This document shows positions 21,626 through 32,890 of a stretch of DNA of 64,000 nt, in pieces. A program made the translations under genes and the position numbers. The DNA comes from Branchipolynoe longqiensis (Eukaryota; Annelida; Polychaeta; Phyllodocida; Polynoidae): NCBI GenBank assembly GCA_030323885.1, contig CM059187.1, positions 88,703,726 through 88,767,725 on the forward strand. The letters are read 5' to 3'. Position 1 is the first letter of the stretch, and each line of letters starts with the position of its first letter. The notes beneath the pieces were generated by a model that worked only from the letters and a program-made list of their open reading frames with translations, searched no databases and was not told the origin of the DNA.

Positions 21626-22028
21626 AGCCTGGAGGTGTCAGCGGCAGACCAGGAGTTTCAGGTTGTGGTACGCGTCCAGCCGTGACGCCTACCCCAGAGC
21701 AAGCGTCTCCGTGACCTATATTTCCGGCACACCTGTATTGCGGGTGACCTAGTTCTGGAAGGTGACCTACTTAGTTAAGCCTCAGGTGCGTCTATGTTAG
21801 GGTGAGGGAAGATAGTTTGGTTTTCTCAGTGTTTAGTAAACCTTTGATCACAATGGATTGGGGACTCTGGTATGGATATGCCTGCGTTTGTTGTTTATTA
21901 AAGTGTCTACCATGCGATTATATATACACACCTATCTCTAGGGGTGTATACACAATACTCGCTAGTGTAATTAACGGTTATATGTGCACGACAACTTTGC
22001 ACGCCACTTGAGACGAGCTCTAAAGAGG
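21626..22028. other. GC-richer upstream flank, no repeat
   Basis: Non-repetitive sequence, richest in GC at 21620-21780, compatible with a promoter-proximal flank of the minus-strand exon. No gene is seen on the plus strand. Confidence 0.35.
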
Positions 22029-22329
22029 AGGCGGTAGAATCGGTCACCCCGGGAGTTCAATTCCCGATCCAGTCAAATCAATTACTTTCAAAATTGATAC
22101 TTGTTATTTACTAGCTTGATGCTCGGCATTAATAGGATAAGTGAAGGATTGGTTAGCTCTGTTAGCTCAGGAAAATGTGACTGAGTGGGATGTTGGGTCA
22201 TGGTGCTGATGGCCTGATTTCCCAGCTGGGCAGTACTGTAAAGTTGTCATGAGTGCACACTGTCACAAGTCGATACACGTCCTGATGTGACCTTAGATGT
22301 TGCCAGGACATAAAACTCCAACAACTAAC
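22029..22329 (+). mobile_element. SINE-1 copy
   Basis: A partial head with B box (AGTTCAATTCCCGATC), the full body and the tail (GATGTTGCCAGGACATAAAA) are followed by CCAACAACTAACCAACC. Confidence 0.85.
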
Positions 22330-22422
22330 CAACCTAAACAGGGAAGAAAAACGATGCAGATGACTAACCCCGGTGTTGGCCCGTTGTTTATACGTAGCAA
22401 GCGGATATAAAATTATATAGTT

Positions 22423-22424
<2 letters not shown>

Positions 22425-22487
<63 letters not shown>

Positions 22488-22519
22488 ATGCATGTGTGTG
22501 TCTGTGTGTGTGTGTGTGT
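22425..22519 (+). repeat. (TA)n-(GT)n microsatellite
   Basis: About 20 TA units pass into GT units. This is likely polymorphic and could adopt Z-DNA or cruciform structure. Confidence 0.9.
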
Positions 22520-22520
22520 C

Positions 22521-22589
22521 AAACTCCCTGAGGTATTGCAATACCTGCATACCAGACGGTATGCAGGTATAGCAATACCTCAGGGAGTT
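22521..22589. repeat. Long hairpin, about 33-bp arms
   Basis: AACTCCCTGAGGTATTGC...GCATACC is answered by GGTATGC...CAATACCTCAGGGAGTT after a five-base loop. One arm carries a small bulge. Confidence 0.85.
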
Positions 22590-22978
22590 TGACGCCCCCT
22601 ACCCTGCAGAGTTGTAAACCACTGCCTTGTGGTACAGGTTCTTGATAGAACCGAAGGCTAAGGGAGCAAACCCTAAACAGAAAACCATGTCACTGTGGCA
22701 GCATTAAGGGCGGTTGATGTATGGAACTCCCAACATCTCCCGACCAGCCACTGCAGGGACAAATAGTTTTGCACCTGTCTGGAGATGTTCTTGCTGGTGT
22801 GAAACCTCTATTTGCTCCCCGAGAGAGTGCTGCTGGTAACTTGTAAAAGCCAGCAGCACTTCAACACTTTTGCAGGCAGCTTTCATGAAATGTACAACCA
22901 CACAAAGAAGGAGAGCGGCAGTCAAGTAATGAATGCAGTCTTTGTCGCATCACGACCGACAGCATGATGATGATGATG
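22590..22978 (+). mobile_element. Internally deleted LINE, second copy
   Basis: It matches 9940-10226 and then jumps to the last coding bases (GGAGAGCGGCAGTCAAGTAA) and the 3' tail ending in a GATGATGATG run. The 260-bp RT piece present in the first copy is missing here, so the deletion breakpoints differ. Confidence 0.7.
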
Positions 22979-23499
22979 TGTCTCTGTGTGTGTGGTTTGC
23001 TTCTAAAACGTTGTTTGCATGAGGTACCACAGGTAACAAATTGTGTGTTAAATATGAACAGGTTTGACCTTAAAATGTTTCTCATTTAGATATATCAGTG
23101 AAGCAATCATAATTTGCGTGATCAAAATAAGTTCTTTGTTGGTTTTCAATTTAAGCAGAGCTAATTTTCTTAATATAATTTGTGTGCGGGGTATGTTGTG
23201 TATAATTATATTGTTAAACTCCATCTCCATTTGCATGACACCAGAGTAATTTACACTTCGCGTATGCCTCCTGTCACTTGGGAAGCAAGCCCTTCCACTC
23301 CAGAATTTAATGAGCTAATCAATATACTGCATATGGACTTCTATCCACCATATCCACACATACCGACACCTCCCACAACCAAATCCAACATCCTCAATTT
23401 CATGGTTGCTTTCTAAATGCATATCCATTGCAGCGGCTGCGATCTGTATACTTTAATCATACCAAACTTTATAAGTTTTGAACTTTGTCATCATTGGTT
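22979..23499. other. No recognised feature
   Basis: A 57-codon open stretch ending at 23416 is rich in Pro and Tyr but has no recognisable domain or splice context. Confidence 0.35.
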
Positions 23500-23830
23500 G
23501 GGTGGGTGTTGGGAGTTTTAGGTCTTAGCAACCTCTATGGTCATATCAGGACGGGTACCGACTTGTGACAGTGCACACTAATGACAACTTTATAGTGCTG
23601 CCCCACTGGGAAATCATGCCACCGCCACCATGACCCAATATCCCATTCAATCACATTATCCTGACCCTGAGCTAACCAGTCCTTACCACATCCTATTTAT
23701 GCAGAGCACCTGGCTAGGAAGCGACAAGTATAAATTTTTAAGTCACTATGATTTGTTTGACTCGACCGGGAACCAAACTCCCGATCTCCCACACATGAGG
23801 CCCGCGCTCTGCTGATGTGGCCAGATCTTG
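23500..23830 (-). mobile_element. SINE-1 copy
   Basis: Tail, body and tRNA-like head are all present in reverse. The B box near 23765 reads GAGTTTGGTTCCC on the minus strand. Confidence 0.85.
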
Positions 23831-23879
23831 TCATCATTCAACTTACCATTCAGTGTAGGGCTACATGTATAGACAGGTT

Positions 23880-24310
23880 CGTAATTTCAGCCGCACGGTG
23901 CATTGTGGGATGCTGAACAGCAAAACAAACCAGCGCGAAGCACGTGGCACATACTAAAACACTGGGTACTGCTATGATATTTGCTAGTTTCAGCTCATTT
24001 CAGCTCTTGTTTGAAATGTAGAATACCAACTAAAAAATATATATGTAATAAATTAAGATGATCTACACAAAATTCTCAATTGTGGATAGTTGTGTCTTAA
24101 ATATATTCATTATTTTATTATATTGAATTCGTGCATCCATGCTTATGCCAAATTGTTCTGTATTTCTATTAATTTAGAATAAAATTGACGTTTTGCACCG
24201 TGCGTATTGGCAAACTCAATGGACATGGGCATTTGTCTTGCTGTCCATGCCGTATTCAGCGCATGCGCAGTCAGAATTACGAAGTCGTCTATTAGCGCTT
24301 GTTAGCAACA
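23880..24310. repeat. G repeat, copy 2
   Basis: CATTGTGGGATG near 23900, a GAATAAAATTGACGTTTTGC block near 24176 and GCGCATGCGCAGTC near 24261 recur in the same order at 47320-48095. Part is also found in reverse at 9655-9730. It is non-coding and probably a DNA-transposon derivative. Confidence 0.65.
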
Positions 24311-24322
24311 TCAGACTATATA

Positions 24323-24475
24323 CAGTACAACCCCGTTAAACCAAGCTCGGTGTATCCAAAGTATCGGTAAATCCTAAATTGTTCGCCCCCAGGCCACTTC
24401 CGGTACGGTTAAACCAAACTTTCATGTGTTTATAAGGTCATCTGATACTTTTTTATATGATAAATGGTCGTATAT
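24323..24475. mobile_element. P2 MITE, 3'-truncated
   Basis: CAGTACAACCCCGTTAAACC opens it. The copy stops about five bases before a P1 copy. Confidence 0.75.
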
Positions 24476-24480
24476 AAATA

Positions 24481-24542
24481 CAGTAAAACCTCCCTAACCG
24501 ACCACCTCCACAGATCAACCACTCCCATATATCGATCGCTTG
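24481..24542. mobile_element. P1 MITE, truncated
   Basis: CAGTAAAACCTCCCTAACCG runs to CGATCGCT, then unrelated sequence follows. Confidence 0.75.
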
Positions 24543-25299
24543 ATTCAATTAATAAACAATATTTCCATACACACAAAAAAGAAGCAGGCAGCGACCTTTC
24601 AATGTGTGCTAGGTTTCAAACCTAATATTGAAACAGCTTTCAACACAAGATGAAACTGAAAGAAAGTTCAATTCCATAACCTAAATAGAGAAGAGGTGTA
24701 GTGAGTAAACTCGTATTCTTATACACGCTATATCGTACATCTAAATATCCAAATATACCCTAGATCGTAGTGCGTATACATGCTTCAGGGATTCCCCAAA
24801 ATGGCAGGCCTCACCTGTTCCTGTCCTTGATTGGCTATGTTTGTAGGTCACGGCTGACGCTTGTGACTTCAGGGGCAAGTGCCCTACTCTGTTGTGACAG
24901 ACGTAAACAAATTGGCTCTTGTTTGGCGCCACTGTGTCTGATTCCGTATGTAATGTGTAAGGAAATGTTCCCCTCCTTTCTTCAGTGTTTATATGGATAA
25001 TACATATAATATATATAACATATATAATATATATAACTTATATAATATATATAACATATTTAACATGTTTAACATATTTAACAGATATAACATATATAAT
25101 ATATATAACATATATAATATTTATGATGTAAATGAATAAATTGTATAGGTAATGTATTTGCAACACGTATATTATATATGCATATTATCTATAGCTATTT
25201 ATTTATAGCTGTTTATACAAACTATAAATATTTCGTCGCCTGAGAATTGGTTGTAATGCTTGCGTTGCGTTTGATTCACGGCGGAGGAGGAGTACCCCC
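24543..25299. other. AT-rich spacer with ATATAACATATA tandem runs
   Basis: Repeats of ATATATAACATATATA occupy 25005-25120. The rest shows no gene or known repeat. Confidence 0.5.
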
Positions 25300-25362
25300 C
25301 CCCCCCCATCCTTCCTCGCGCGACCGTTGGCCATTACGTCACGCCCCCCCCCCCCCCCACAG
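25300..25362 (+). repeat. Two poly(C) runs
   Basis: C-runs at about 25298-25307 and 25345-25358 interrupt GC-richer sequence. Poly(C)/poly(G) of this length often carries assembly errors. Confidence 0.7.
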
Positions 25363-26130
25363 GTCCCGCCCTTATAGTTATAACCCGGTCCCGGAACTGC
25401 CTCCACTTCTTCGCCTGACCAGGGTTGTTGTGTTCTTGGGTGGGGCCCTTCACCTATTACGATTTCTCTGTCTGGTTTTTGTTGCTGGAACGACCGCTGC
25501 TCCCACCTTTGCCCGCCTTCCTCAAACCCCTGCTGTTGACCGGATTCAAGTGCTACACTACACTACACACACCTACAGCTCAACTACACACCGGAACGAT
25601 TGATTCGCTACCGCCCCGACACCCCGCCGTCACTACATCGTGAGAGATGTCCCCAGCTTTCACAACACTCCCTCTATGAAGACAAGTCTTCAACCACAGA
25701 TTGGGCTGATTTATCAGAGCCTCTCTACCCAATGTTGCAGTTCTGCAACCGGTAACCGTCGTAAGGTTACGAACACCCCAATTGATTGATTGCCTCCAGC
25801 CACACTGCATCCACCTCTCCTCCCATCACGCTCTCCTGCAACTTCTTTTCCACCCACTCACCCATACTTACTCTCTTTCTCCTTTCCTAGGGTGGAGGGC
25901 TGTTCGGGGCCCCCTCTCCCACCTGACTTTCATTGATCTCCCCTGTTGCATTGACTTACTTACTCTATTTTATTCATTATTGATTATCCTGCATTGTCTT
26001 CTATGTTCCTGACTTGCTTATTGTACTTTATTCACCGATTCATTCCCCTGTAGTATCCTCTATGTCCATCGCACTCCTGAATAAAGTGCTCTTTTTAATT
26101 AACCATGCCTATGTCCACTTTCAGAAGAAT
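25363..26130 (+). other. Non-repetitive GC-richer block ending in a poly(A) signal
   Basis: The block differs in composition from its AT-rich neighbours. It holds pyrimidine-rich stretches with CTTTCCTAG near 25890, like a 3' splice acceptor, and AATAAA at 26080-26085 followed by a T-rich stretch. It could be the 3' end of a non-coding transcript or part of an LTR. No reading frame shows a recognisable domain. Confidence 0.3.
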
Positions 26131-26149
26131 TTTTTTTATTTATTTTGCA

Positions 26150-26291
26150 CATAGAACCCATCTCAGAGTTGATAAGTTTTATTTCCCCAACCCACAGCAC
26201 AGTATATAGAGCAAGCGAGTGTCTTGTGGGTTTATATATTGAACTGTGGGTTGGGGACATCAAACTGATCAACCCTGCAGTGGGTTCTATG
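26150..26291. mobile_element. Short MITE with about 45-bp inverted ends
   Basis: CATAGAACCCA...TTCCCCAACCCACAG is matched in reverse by CTGTGGGTTGGGGA...TGGGTTCTATG. The arms are imperfect and only about 45 bp lies between them. Confidence 0.6.
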
Positions 26292-26349
26292 TATGCATAT
26301 CATCTCTTTCTGAACCTGGACATAGGCCTCATTAATTCTCAGCCGACGA

Positions 26350-27060
26350 TTTATATATGTGTTATATATGTATTTATATATGTATTTATATATGTATTTA
26401 TATATGTATTTATATATGTATTTATATATGTATTTATATATGTATTTATATATGTATTTATATATGTATTTATATATGTATTTATATATGTATTTATATA
26501 TGTATTTATATATGTATTTATATATGTATTTATATATGTATTTATATATGTAGCTATATATGTAGCTATATATGTAGCTATATATGTAGCTATATATGTA
26601 TCTATATATGTATTTATATATGTAGTTATATATGTAGTTATATGTTAATATGTAGTATAATGTGCTATATATGTAGCTATATTGTATTTATTATGTATTT
26701 ATATATAGTTATTATGTAGTTATATATGTAGTTATATATGTAGCTATATATGTATTTATATATGTATGTATATATGTATTTATATATGTATTTAATATGT
26801 ATTTATATATGTATTTATATATGTATTTATGTATGTATATATATGTATTTATATATGTATATATATTATATATATATGTATTTATATGTATCTGTATATG
26901 TATATATATGTATTTATCTATGAATTTAGATATGAATTTATATATGTATTTATATATATATGTATATCTATTTTTATATATGTATTTATATATGTATTTA
27001 TATATGTAATGTTATAGGTATTTATATATGTATTTATATATATATTGTATTTATATTTAT
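26350..27060 (+). repeat. 12-bp AT array (TATTTATATATG)n
   Basis: About 20 near-perfect units decay from about 26550 into variants with TAGC, TAGT and TATC. The reading frames (YVFI, YMYL, ICIY repeats) follow from the 12-bp period and are not genes. Confidence 0.95.
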
Positions 27061-27254
27061 ATGTGTATCTGTTTATATAGTCATATATGGCTTTTTATAT
27101 ATATTTATATATAGCTATTAATATATAGCTCTCGTTGTTTTGAGTTTCTGCTATTATTTATATATATATATATTTGGCTGATTGCTAGCTAAGAATGTAC
27201 TTTCCATATTTCAAATGACAAGATGCAAAATGCCGAAAACCGTAGGCATAGCCA

Positions 27255-27345
27255 TATTTTTTAATAATGTTTAGCACTGATAGGTTCTACTAAATTGATT
27301 TAATATTCCTTCTATACATAAATACATGCTTAAGTGCACACGTAA
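27255..27345 (+). repeat. K MITE fragment
   Basis: ATAGGTTCTACTAAATTGAT, TTCCTTCTATACA and AAATACATGCTTAA match the K 3' half. Confidence 0.6.
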
Positions 27346-27438
27346 GTTGGATATGATAAAACTATTAAAATCAGGTAATCGCTTCCCCCACTGTATTTTA
27401 TACGGTTTCAGTGGATTTTGCAGGTTTAAGGAATCTAA

Positions 27439-28276
27439 AGGGGCTGTCACATTAGGGTTTTTTGCGGGAGCGTACGGCGGCGTAGGCGCGTTACGTCATA
27501 TACATCGGCTTACGCCGCCATACGCTGCCATACCCTATGCATATGCTATGCATACGCTATGCATACACTATGCATATGCTATGCATACGCTACGCATAGG
27601 CTGTCATGTGCCGGCCTATGCCGGCCTATGGCATTTTACGCCACCATACGCTTTCTCCTGTCCGTCCGTCCAAATCTTTTTGTGCATGCTAAAAAAATCT
27701 CGACCTATGGGAGCGTATGGTTCATACGCTACTCATATGCTACTCATACGCCGATGTACGCTCCTCGTATGCCGGTGTACGCTCCTCGTATGCTAGGGGT
27801 GTGCCAGCATAGGTTACGCATCCGCTCAACTTGCGTCACCAGCGTATCTCTAGCGTATGTAGCGTACGCATAACCTACGAGTTACGTATGGGAACGTACT
27901 CCTAGCATATGCACAGCGTATGCACAGCGTATTCCAAGCGTATGCCATAGGTCTCGACATTGATCTTGACTCATACGCTACTCATACGCTCATACGCTAT
28001 GCATACGCTATGCATATGCTATGCATACGCTATGCATACACTACGCATACGCTACGCATATGTTCCATATGCCAATCAAAACCGTCAAAAAATGTCACAG
28101 TATGCTCTCATACGCTCCTCGTACGCTCCTTGTATGCTCCTCATAGGTTACGCATATGCTCAAAAACACCCGATAGGTCACATAAGGTCACGATAGACCG
28201 GCATGCGCAGCTTTTTCCCATTTTCGACGTAGGTTTTCACTATGCTCCCGCCATACGCCGTAATGTGACAGGGCCT
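27439..28276. mobile_element. H3: Harbinger-like MITE with CATACGCTATG interior
   Basis: It starts AGGGGCTGTCACATTAGG and ends CGTAATGTGACAGGGCCT, with TAA at 27436-27438 and 28277-28279. The 838-bp interior repeats TACGC, CATACG and GCATA motifs on both strands. The open frames inside are products of the motif and are not genes. The closest relative is H4 at 36391. Confidence 0.85.
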
Positions 28277-28566
28277 TAACTGGATTTTTCCTTTGGTTGG
28301 CAAGATATCCAAACGACTTCAAATGTTATGTATGTTTTGCCGCCTAGCGACATTCATCTCTATCAGTATGAGAACTATTGATGCCAGTATATCACACCAG
28401 GTAGCGCCACTGATTTTCACCAATCCTAAAATTGGCCACCAGGTGGTGGTGCAGTAACGCTAGTATATCTAATAATATATCACATTGGCAGCCTCTGGTT
28501 GTTGTTAAATAAAGGGGAACAATGCTGAGTTGGCGCGCAGGCCAGCTTGGCATATGTGCAGCCCTG

Positions 28567-28869
28567 GGCCGCGTTCAGGGTCCGTCTCGGAGGCGCCTCG
28601 GAGGCGCCCGTCACGTCACACTAGTCTGAACGACAAAGGCAGTTTCTTGTCTCTAAAATGGCCGCCCCTCATAGGCGGCGGCCATTTGTAATTGAAATGC
28701 TGCGCTCTGATTGGATGAAACCACTGCATGCGGCAGCCATTTTCGAGGCGCTTTTTGTCTCCTGCCTGCAAAGGGAGGCATCGCCGAGACGGACCCTGAA
28801 CGCAAATAGACCAAAAAGCATCGCCGAGACGTCGCCGAGGCGCCTCCGAGACGGACCCTGAACGCGGCC
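28567..28869. mobile_element. J: GC-rich MITE with long inverted ends
   Basis: GGCCGCGTTCAGGGTCCGTC at the left is matched by GACGGACCCTGAACGCGGCC at the right, and the match continues into GGAGGCGCCTCGG. CTG flanks both sides. A third internal copy of GAGACGGACCCTGAACGC lies near 28782. I do not recognise the superfamily. Confidence 0.8.
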
Positions 28870-29278
28870 CTGGTTATATAGGCCGTTCGTGGCGCCGCCT
28901 ATCGGATAATGAAAGCATAATACTCAATCGAACTGTGGCCGCCGACTAGCGGAAATACCTGAGAGCAGAGGCGAAACGGCCGCTTAAGGAAATGTTCACC
29001 CGAGAGCGGAAAGGCTCCCAGCGGGTGCCTAGACTGGTATATGAGTAGTCTGTATACTGACTATGGAAGGGTTGAATGGCAACTATGTCTAAAACTGAGC
29101 CAAAATTGCCTCGGTGCGAATCAACTGTAAATAAAAGGCTCATCACCTGGTTTCATCATCCAGTGTCTATCAATATTGAAGGGCAATTAATGAAATTGGA
29201 AAGCATCCAAAATCACCACGATTGTCGTCACTAAATGCTCTCGATTTTATTGTTAGTACATTAATTGATTAAGTAGGG
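28870..29278. other. No recognised feature
   Basis: Unique-looking sequence with an AATAAAAG near 29130. No domain is recognised in any frame. Confidence 0.35.
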
Positions 29279-29375
29279 GAAATTTCAATGGTGGATGATT
29301 GGTCTTCCTCATTCCACTACTCCTTGACATATCCTAATAATACCAACCGCCAGGCCTTCGACCTTTCTACATGAT
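29279..29375 (-). mobile_element. SINE-1/SINE-2 chimera fragment
   Basis: On the minus strand, SINE-1 body sequence (near 29331-29375) passes directly into the SINE-2 end (GTGGAATGAGGAAGACCA). The same junction type occurs at 36279-36387. Confidence 0.55.
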
Positions 29376-29394
29376 TTTGTTAATTGTTCACTAA

Positions 29395-30183
29395 AGAATA
29401 GCAGGTAAATAGAAAATGGTATGCGAACAATATTATTATGTTGCGTACTTGTAGTGGGGGTGAAAAACAACCTTACATAAAAGATGGCGAAATATTTCGA
29501 AAATGTTGGTGAAATGAACTGATCTGATATATTCTTAAAGTTGCATAGTCCGATGTTTTTGCGTTTTGGTAATTTTTCTGAGATAAATATATTAAATTGA
29601 TCGTTATAATCTACCTTATTTCAAGTTACAGTAACTTTGATTTTAAATGGATATGTTTTGAGATATTTGAAATTCAAACATGCAAACTTAGTTTTGGCAA
29701 GCATGCCAAAAGTCTGACACCATAGGCTTCAACAGTAACAGGTTCTATCAATTTGTCTCAGTGTTCCCTTCTATGTGGCAATAAATGCTTAATATGTGGA
29801 TCAATATCTAAGTTAGATATGTAGAGTCAAATCTAGATCGTCATTTTGGCTTTGAAAATTTGATGCTTCATCGGACTATGCAGCTTTAATTTAAAAAGAA
29901 AAATATATACTTCACATACATCTTCACAATTCCCCGCTACTTCTGATTTGAAAAATATAATAAAACATACTTTGACACATTTTAAAAGTGAAATCAACGG
30001 CCTTTTATCGTCGCCATCTTGTCTTGTTACACCAACTCTGCGCAAATATATGTACTCATTTGATACTGGAAGCAGGAATTCCACTTCCTTTTCCATACTA
30101 CAGCTATTTTCGCCCATATTTACACTACGTTGTCGTTCACCCCTGTACTGCAAATACTGGCTGAATCTTTTATCTAGGTAGGT
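29395..30183 (-). mobile_element. F element split by a K MITE
   Basis: F sequence (GTAGTGGGGGTGAAAAACAA) runs to TATATTCTTAA at 29538 and resumes at TTAATTTAAAAAG (29886). The K copy at 29539-29885 accounts for the gap. The F copy at 42497 shows the uninterrupted site ATTCTTAATTTAAGAAG. Confidence 0.75.
29539..29885 (+). mobile_element. K MITE with proven TTAA target
   Basis: It is complete at 347 bp. TTAA flanks both ends (29535-29538 and 29886-29889), and the related locus at 42566-42580 has a single TTAA at the matching place. Confidence 0.88.
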
Positions 30184-30602
30184 CTTAGGTAAAGGGTTCA
30201 CCCGGTACTCGCAGTACACGGGTGAACGACAACGTAGTGTAAATACGGGCGAAAATAGCTTTAGTATGGAACATGAAGTAGAAACTGTGGTTCCAGGATC
30301 AAATGGCTACATATATAGGCACAGAGTTGGTGAAATGTGCGAGAATGCAAAAAGACAAGATGGCGGCGCTAGAACGCCGTCGATTTCACTTTTAAATCTC
30401 AATAAACTAGATATTTTATTATATTTTTCAACTCAAAGGTAGCGGGTAAATATGAAGATATATACAAAGAATAAATGTTGCTTCTTAGATTGTGAAATTA
30501 TGCTCTCATAAAGACTCAGTTCATTAGCCCAATTTTTCGACCGTTTTTATTTAAGGCTGGTCTTCACCCATGTACTACAAGGGTGAATCTTTTATCTGGG
30601 TA
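30184..30602 (+). mobile_element. F element, complete copy
   Basis: TTCACCCGGTACTCGCAGTA opens it and a related inverted sequence with AAGGGTGAATCTTTTATC closes it. It matches 32262-32664 over its length. AAAGACAAGATGGCGGCGC is a good family tag. It faces the copy at 29395-30183 in opposite orientation. Confidence 0.75.
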
Positions 30603-30697
30603 GGTCCTAACATGGCTATGGGTCAAAAGACAAGTGGTTGGCTGTTCGTTGGATATTGGTGAGACTTCCGGTGTCCGGTAGGGAGGCTAAAAAGGTA

Positions 30698-30760
30698 AGG
30701 GGGTGAGTAGGTCAGTAGGGCAGTAGGTCAGCAGGTTAGCAGGTCAGCAGGTGAGTGATG
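30698..30760 (+). repeat. Short tandem repeat around GTCAGCAG
   Basis: Units of GGTCAGCA/GGTTAGCA/GGTCAGTA repeat with an 8-10 bp period. Confidence 0.7.
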
Positions 30761-30854
30761 GGTCTTCAAACAGGTGACATTCCTGAGGTTGCAGCATGAC
30801 AGCTCTCGTCCTTATGAGAGTGGCTGGTCATGTTCTTTTTCATCAGGTGCTGAC

Positions 30855-31062
30855 ACTACATGCACAGGTTGTTCCTGTTTTTCCCACCAGGTGACAGCAT
30901 TGTATGGCCAAGCACCACTTGGTTTAGATGTTCCCGCTAAACAACCCCTTAGAACAAGTGTCCGAAGGCTGGGCTATGGTAGCAACCACATGATTTTGCA
31001 ATCTAATATGCAAACTATATATTCTTTAAATATTTATTTTTCATAGCCCACTACATTTGAAA
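30855..31062 (+). repeat. Q repeat, copy 1
   Basis: CAAGTGTCCGAAGGCTGGGC and TTTTTCATAGCCCACTA recur in the same order at 61058-61205. It is non-coding and unrecognised. Confidence 0.55.
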
Positions 31063-31195
31063 TCATGTTGATGAATAATAGTATACCTTAACCGTAAAAA
31101 TGGAGGGAGTCTTGTGGATGATCTTGGGTTTCTTTTTTCATTCTCTTCCAATTTCTCAATGCTATGCTATTAGTATTATGGATGAACACATCATG

Positions 31196-31495
31196 CTGCA
31201 TACAGTTCAATTCCCGGTCGAGTCAAACCAATGACTTACCATATTTATACTTGTTTCTTCTTAGCCTGGCGTCCAGCATTAATAGGATAGGGCAAGGACT
31301 GGTTAGCTCAGAATCAGGATAATGTAACTCAGGATAATGTGACTGAGTGGGATATCAGCTCATGTTACCGGCGGCCTGATTTACCAGTTGGACAGCACTA
31401 TAAAGTCACTATTGAGTGTGCATTGTCACAAGTCAGTACCCGTTCTGATATGACCTTAGAAGTTGCCAGGACGTAACACTCCAACAACCAACCCA
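31196..31495 (+). mobile_element. SINE-1 copy
   Basis: The B box (AGTTCAATTCCCGGTCGAGT), body and tail are clear, while the A-box half is missing. Confidence 0.83.
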
Positions 31496-31794
31496 CGCTT
31501 TGTCGATGAGAACGATGTGAGTCATGCTTGGGGGGGGGGGGGGTGTACTGCTTTTTTCTGATGCCAACAGACAACCAGATTCCACTTGATTTTTTATCCT
31601 GCGCCAATTTCAACTTATCGTCTGGATTTCTTTTACAGATGTAGATGTACATAAGGACTATGGCACACCCTTCATGTCCCACCAAGTCGTGCACACAGCA
31701 GGCAATAAATAAAGCCATATATGGTAATACTGCAACGCTTTGCATATCGGGAGAATAACCAAGCACACCGTTAGAGACGAGGTGAACCAGTGGC

Positions 31795-31930
31795 GGCGCC
31801 ACCGGTCACGCGCCTTCTGTCAAAGTAGCCAATACATAGAATTCATACAATAATAATAAGACACAATTCCCTTCAACGTATTTATTCTCACATAATCTAC
31901 TATGCATCACATATTATATAGCATTGTCTA
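31795..31930. repeat. U repeat, copy 1
   Basis: GTGGCGGCGCCACCGGTCAC, an AATAATAATAAGACACA run, then TCTCACATAATCTACTATGC recur in similar order at 49495-49640. A G12 run lies before it near 31530. Confidence 0.5.
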
Positions 31931-32114
31931 TACATGTGATACATAATTAGCATTGTTAGATTAGATGAGGAAAAATTCAGGAGCCACAGCTCCAGCTATA
32001 TGTATTTACTGTATTGATATATGTATTTATTATTGACCAATCGCAGCTTAGGATTCTTTTGCTGCTGCGAATATGCCGAATGGACACTAATCTGTATACA
32101 TCTATGCATACTCC

Positions 32115-32890
32115 CTTCCGGTTTATCCACCAGTGGCGCCACCTGTGTTTCTTCCTAGGATCACCTTGGATACTAAACTAGCAGGTCATTCTACTTCCTG
32201 GCTCATCCACTGGTGGTGCGGACTGTGTTGATTCCTATGATCACCTTGGATACTAGATAAAAGATTCACCCGGTACTTGTAGTACACAGGTGAAGGACAA
32301 CGTAGTGTAAATACGGGCGAAAATAGGTTTAGTATGGAACATGAACTAGAAACAGTGGCTCCAGTATCAAATGGCTACCCATATAGGCACAGAGTTGGTG
32401 AAATGGGCGAGAATGCAAAAAGACAAGATGGCGGCGCTAGAACGCAGTCAATTTCACTTTGAAATCTTATTAAACTAGATATTATATTATATTTTTCAAC
32501 TTAAAGGTAGCGGGTAAATATGAAGACACCTACAAAGAATAAATGTTGCTTCTTAGATTGTGAAATTAGGCTCTCATTTCATTAACCCGCTTTTTCGACC
32601 ATTTTTATATAGGGCTGGTACTCACCCGTGTACTGCAAGTACCGGGTGAATCCTTTATCTACTTGGATACAAAACTAGCTGGTTGTGCCACTTCCCGCTT
32701 TATCGACTGGTGGTGCCATCTATATTTCTTCCAAAGTTAGCCTTGGATATTAAACTCGCTGGTCATTCTACTTCCTGGTTCATCCACTGGTGGCGCCACT
32801 TGTGTTAGTTCCTAAGATCAGCTAGGATACTAAACTATCTAGTCATGCCGGCACTCGGTTCTTCTGCTGGTAGCGCCACCTGTGTCTCCA
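32115..32890 (+). repeat. About 78-bp tandem repeat, split by an F element
   Basis: Units contain CTACTTCCTGG, CCACTGGTGGCGCCACCTGTG and CCTTGGATACTAAACTAGC, here written in parts. Two units precede the F element at 32262 and three follow it. Confidence 0.75.
32262..32664 (+). mobile_element. F element inside the 78-bp array
   Basis: It is bounded by GATAAAAGATTCACCCGGTA and TACCGGGTGAATCCTTTATC, near-perfect inverted ends. It is the best-preserved F copy in the window. Confidence 0.8.

Noticed and set aside
23180..23416. Short Pro/Tyr-rich ORF as a gene remnant
   Set aside because: No homology recognised and no splice or start evidence.
26145..26719. Hydrophobic ORFs with YVFI repeats resembling membrane helices
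   Set aside because: 12-bp AT repeat translated; not a gene.
27326..28279. ORFs rich in Tyr/Ala/His/Leu
   Set aside because: Read through CATACGC motifs of H3.
28658..28861. 67-codon Arg/Ala-rich ORF
   Set aside because: Lies wholly inside the J MITE and uses its inverted repeats.
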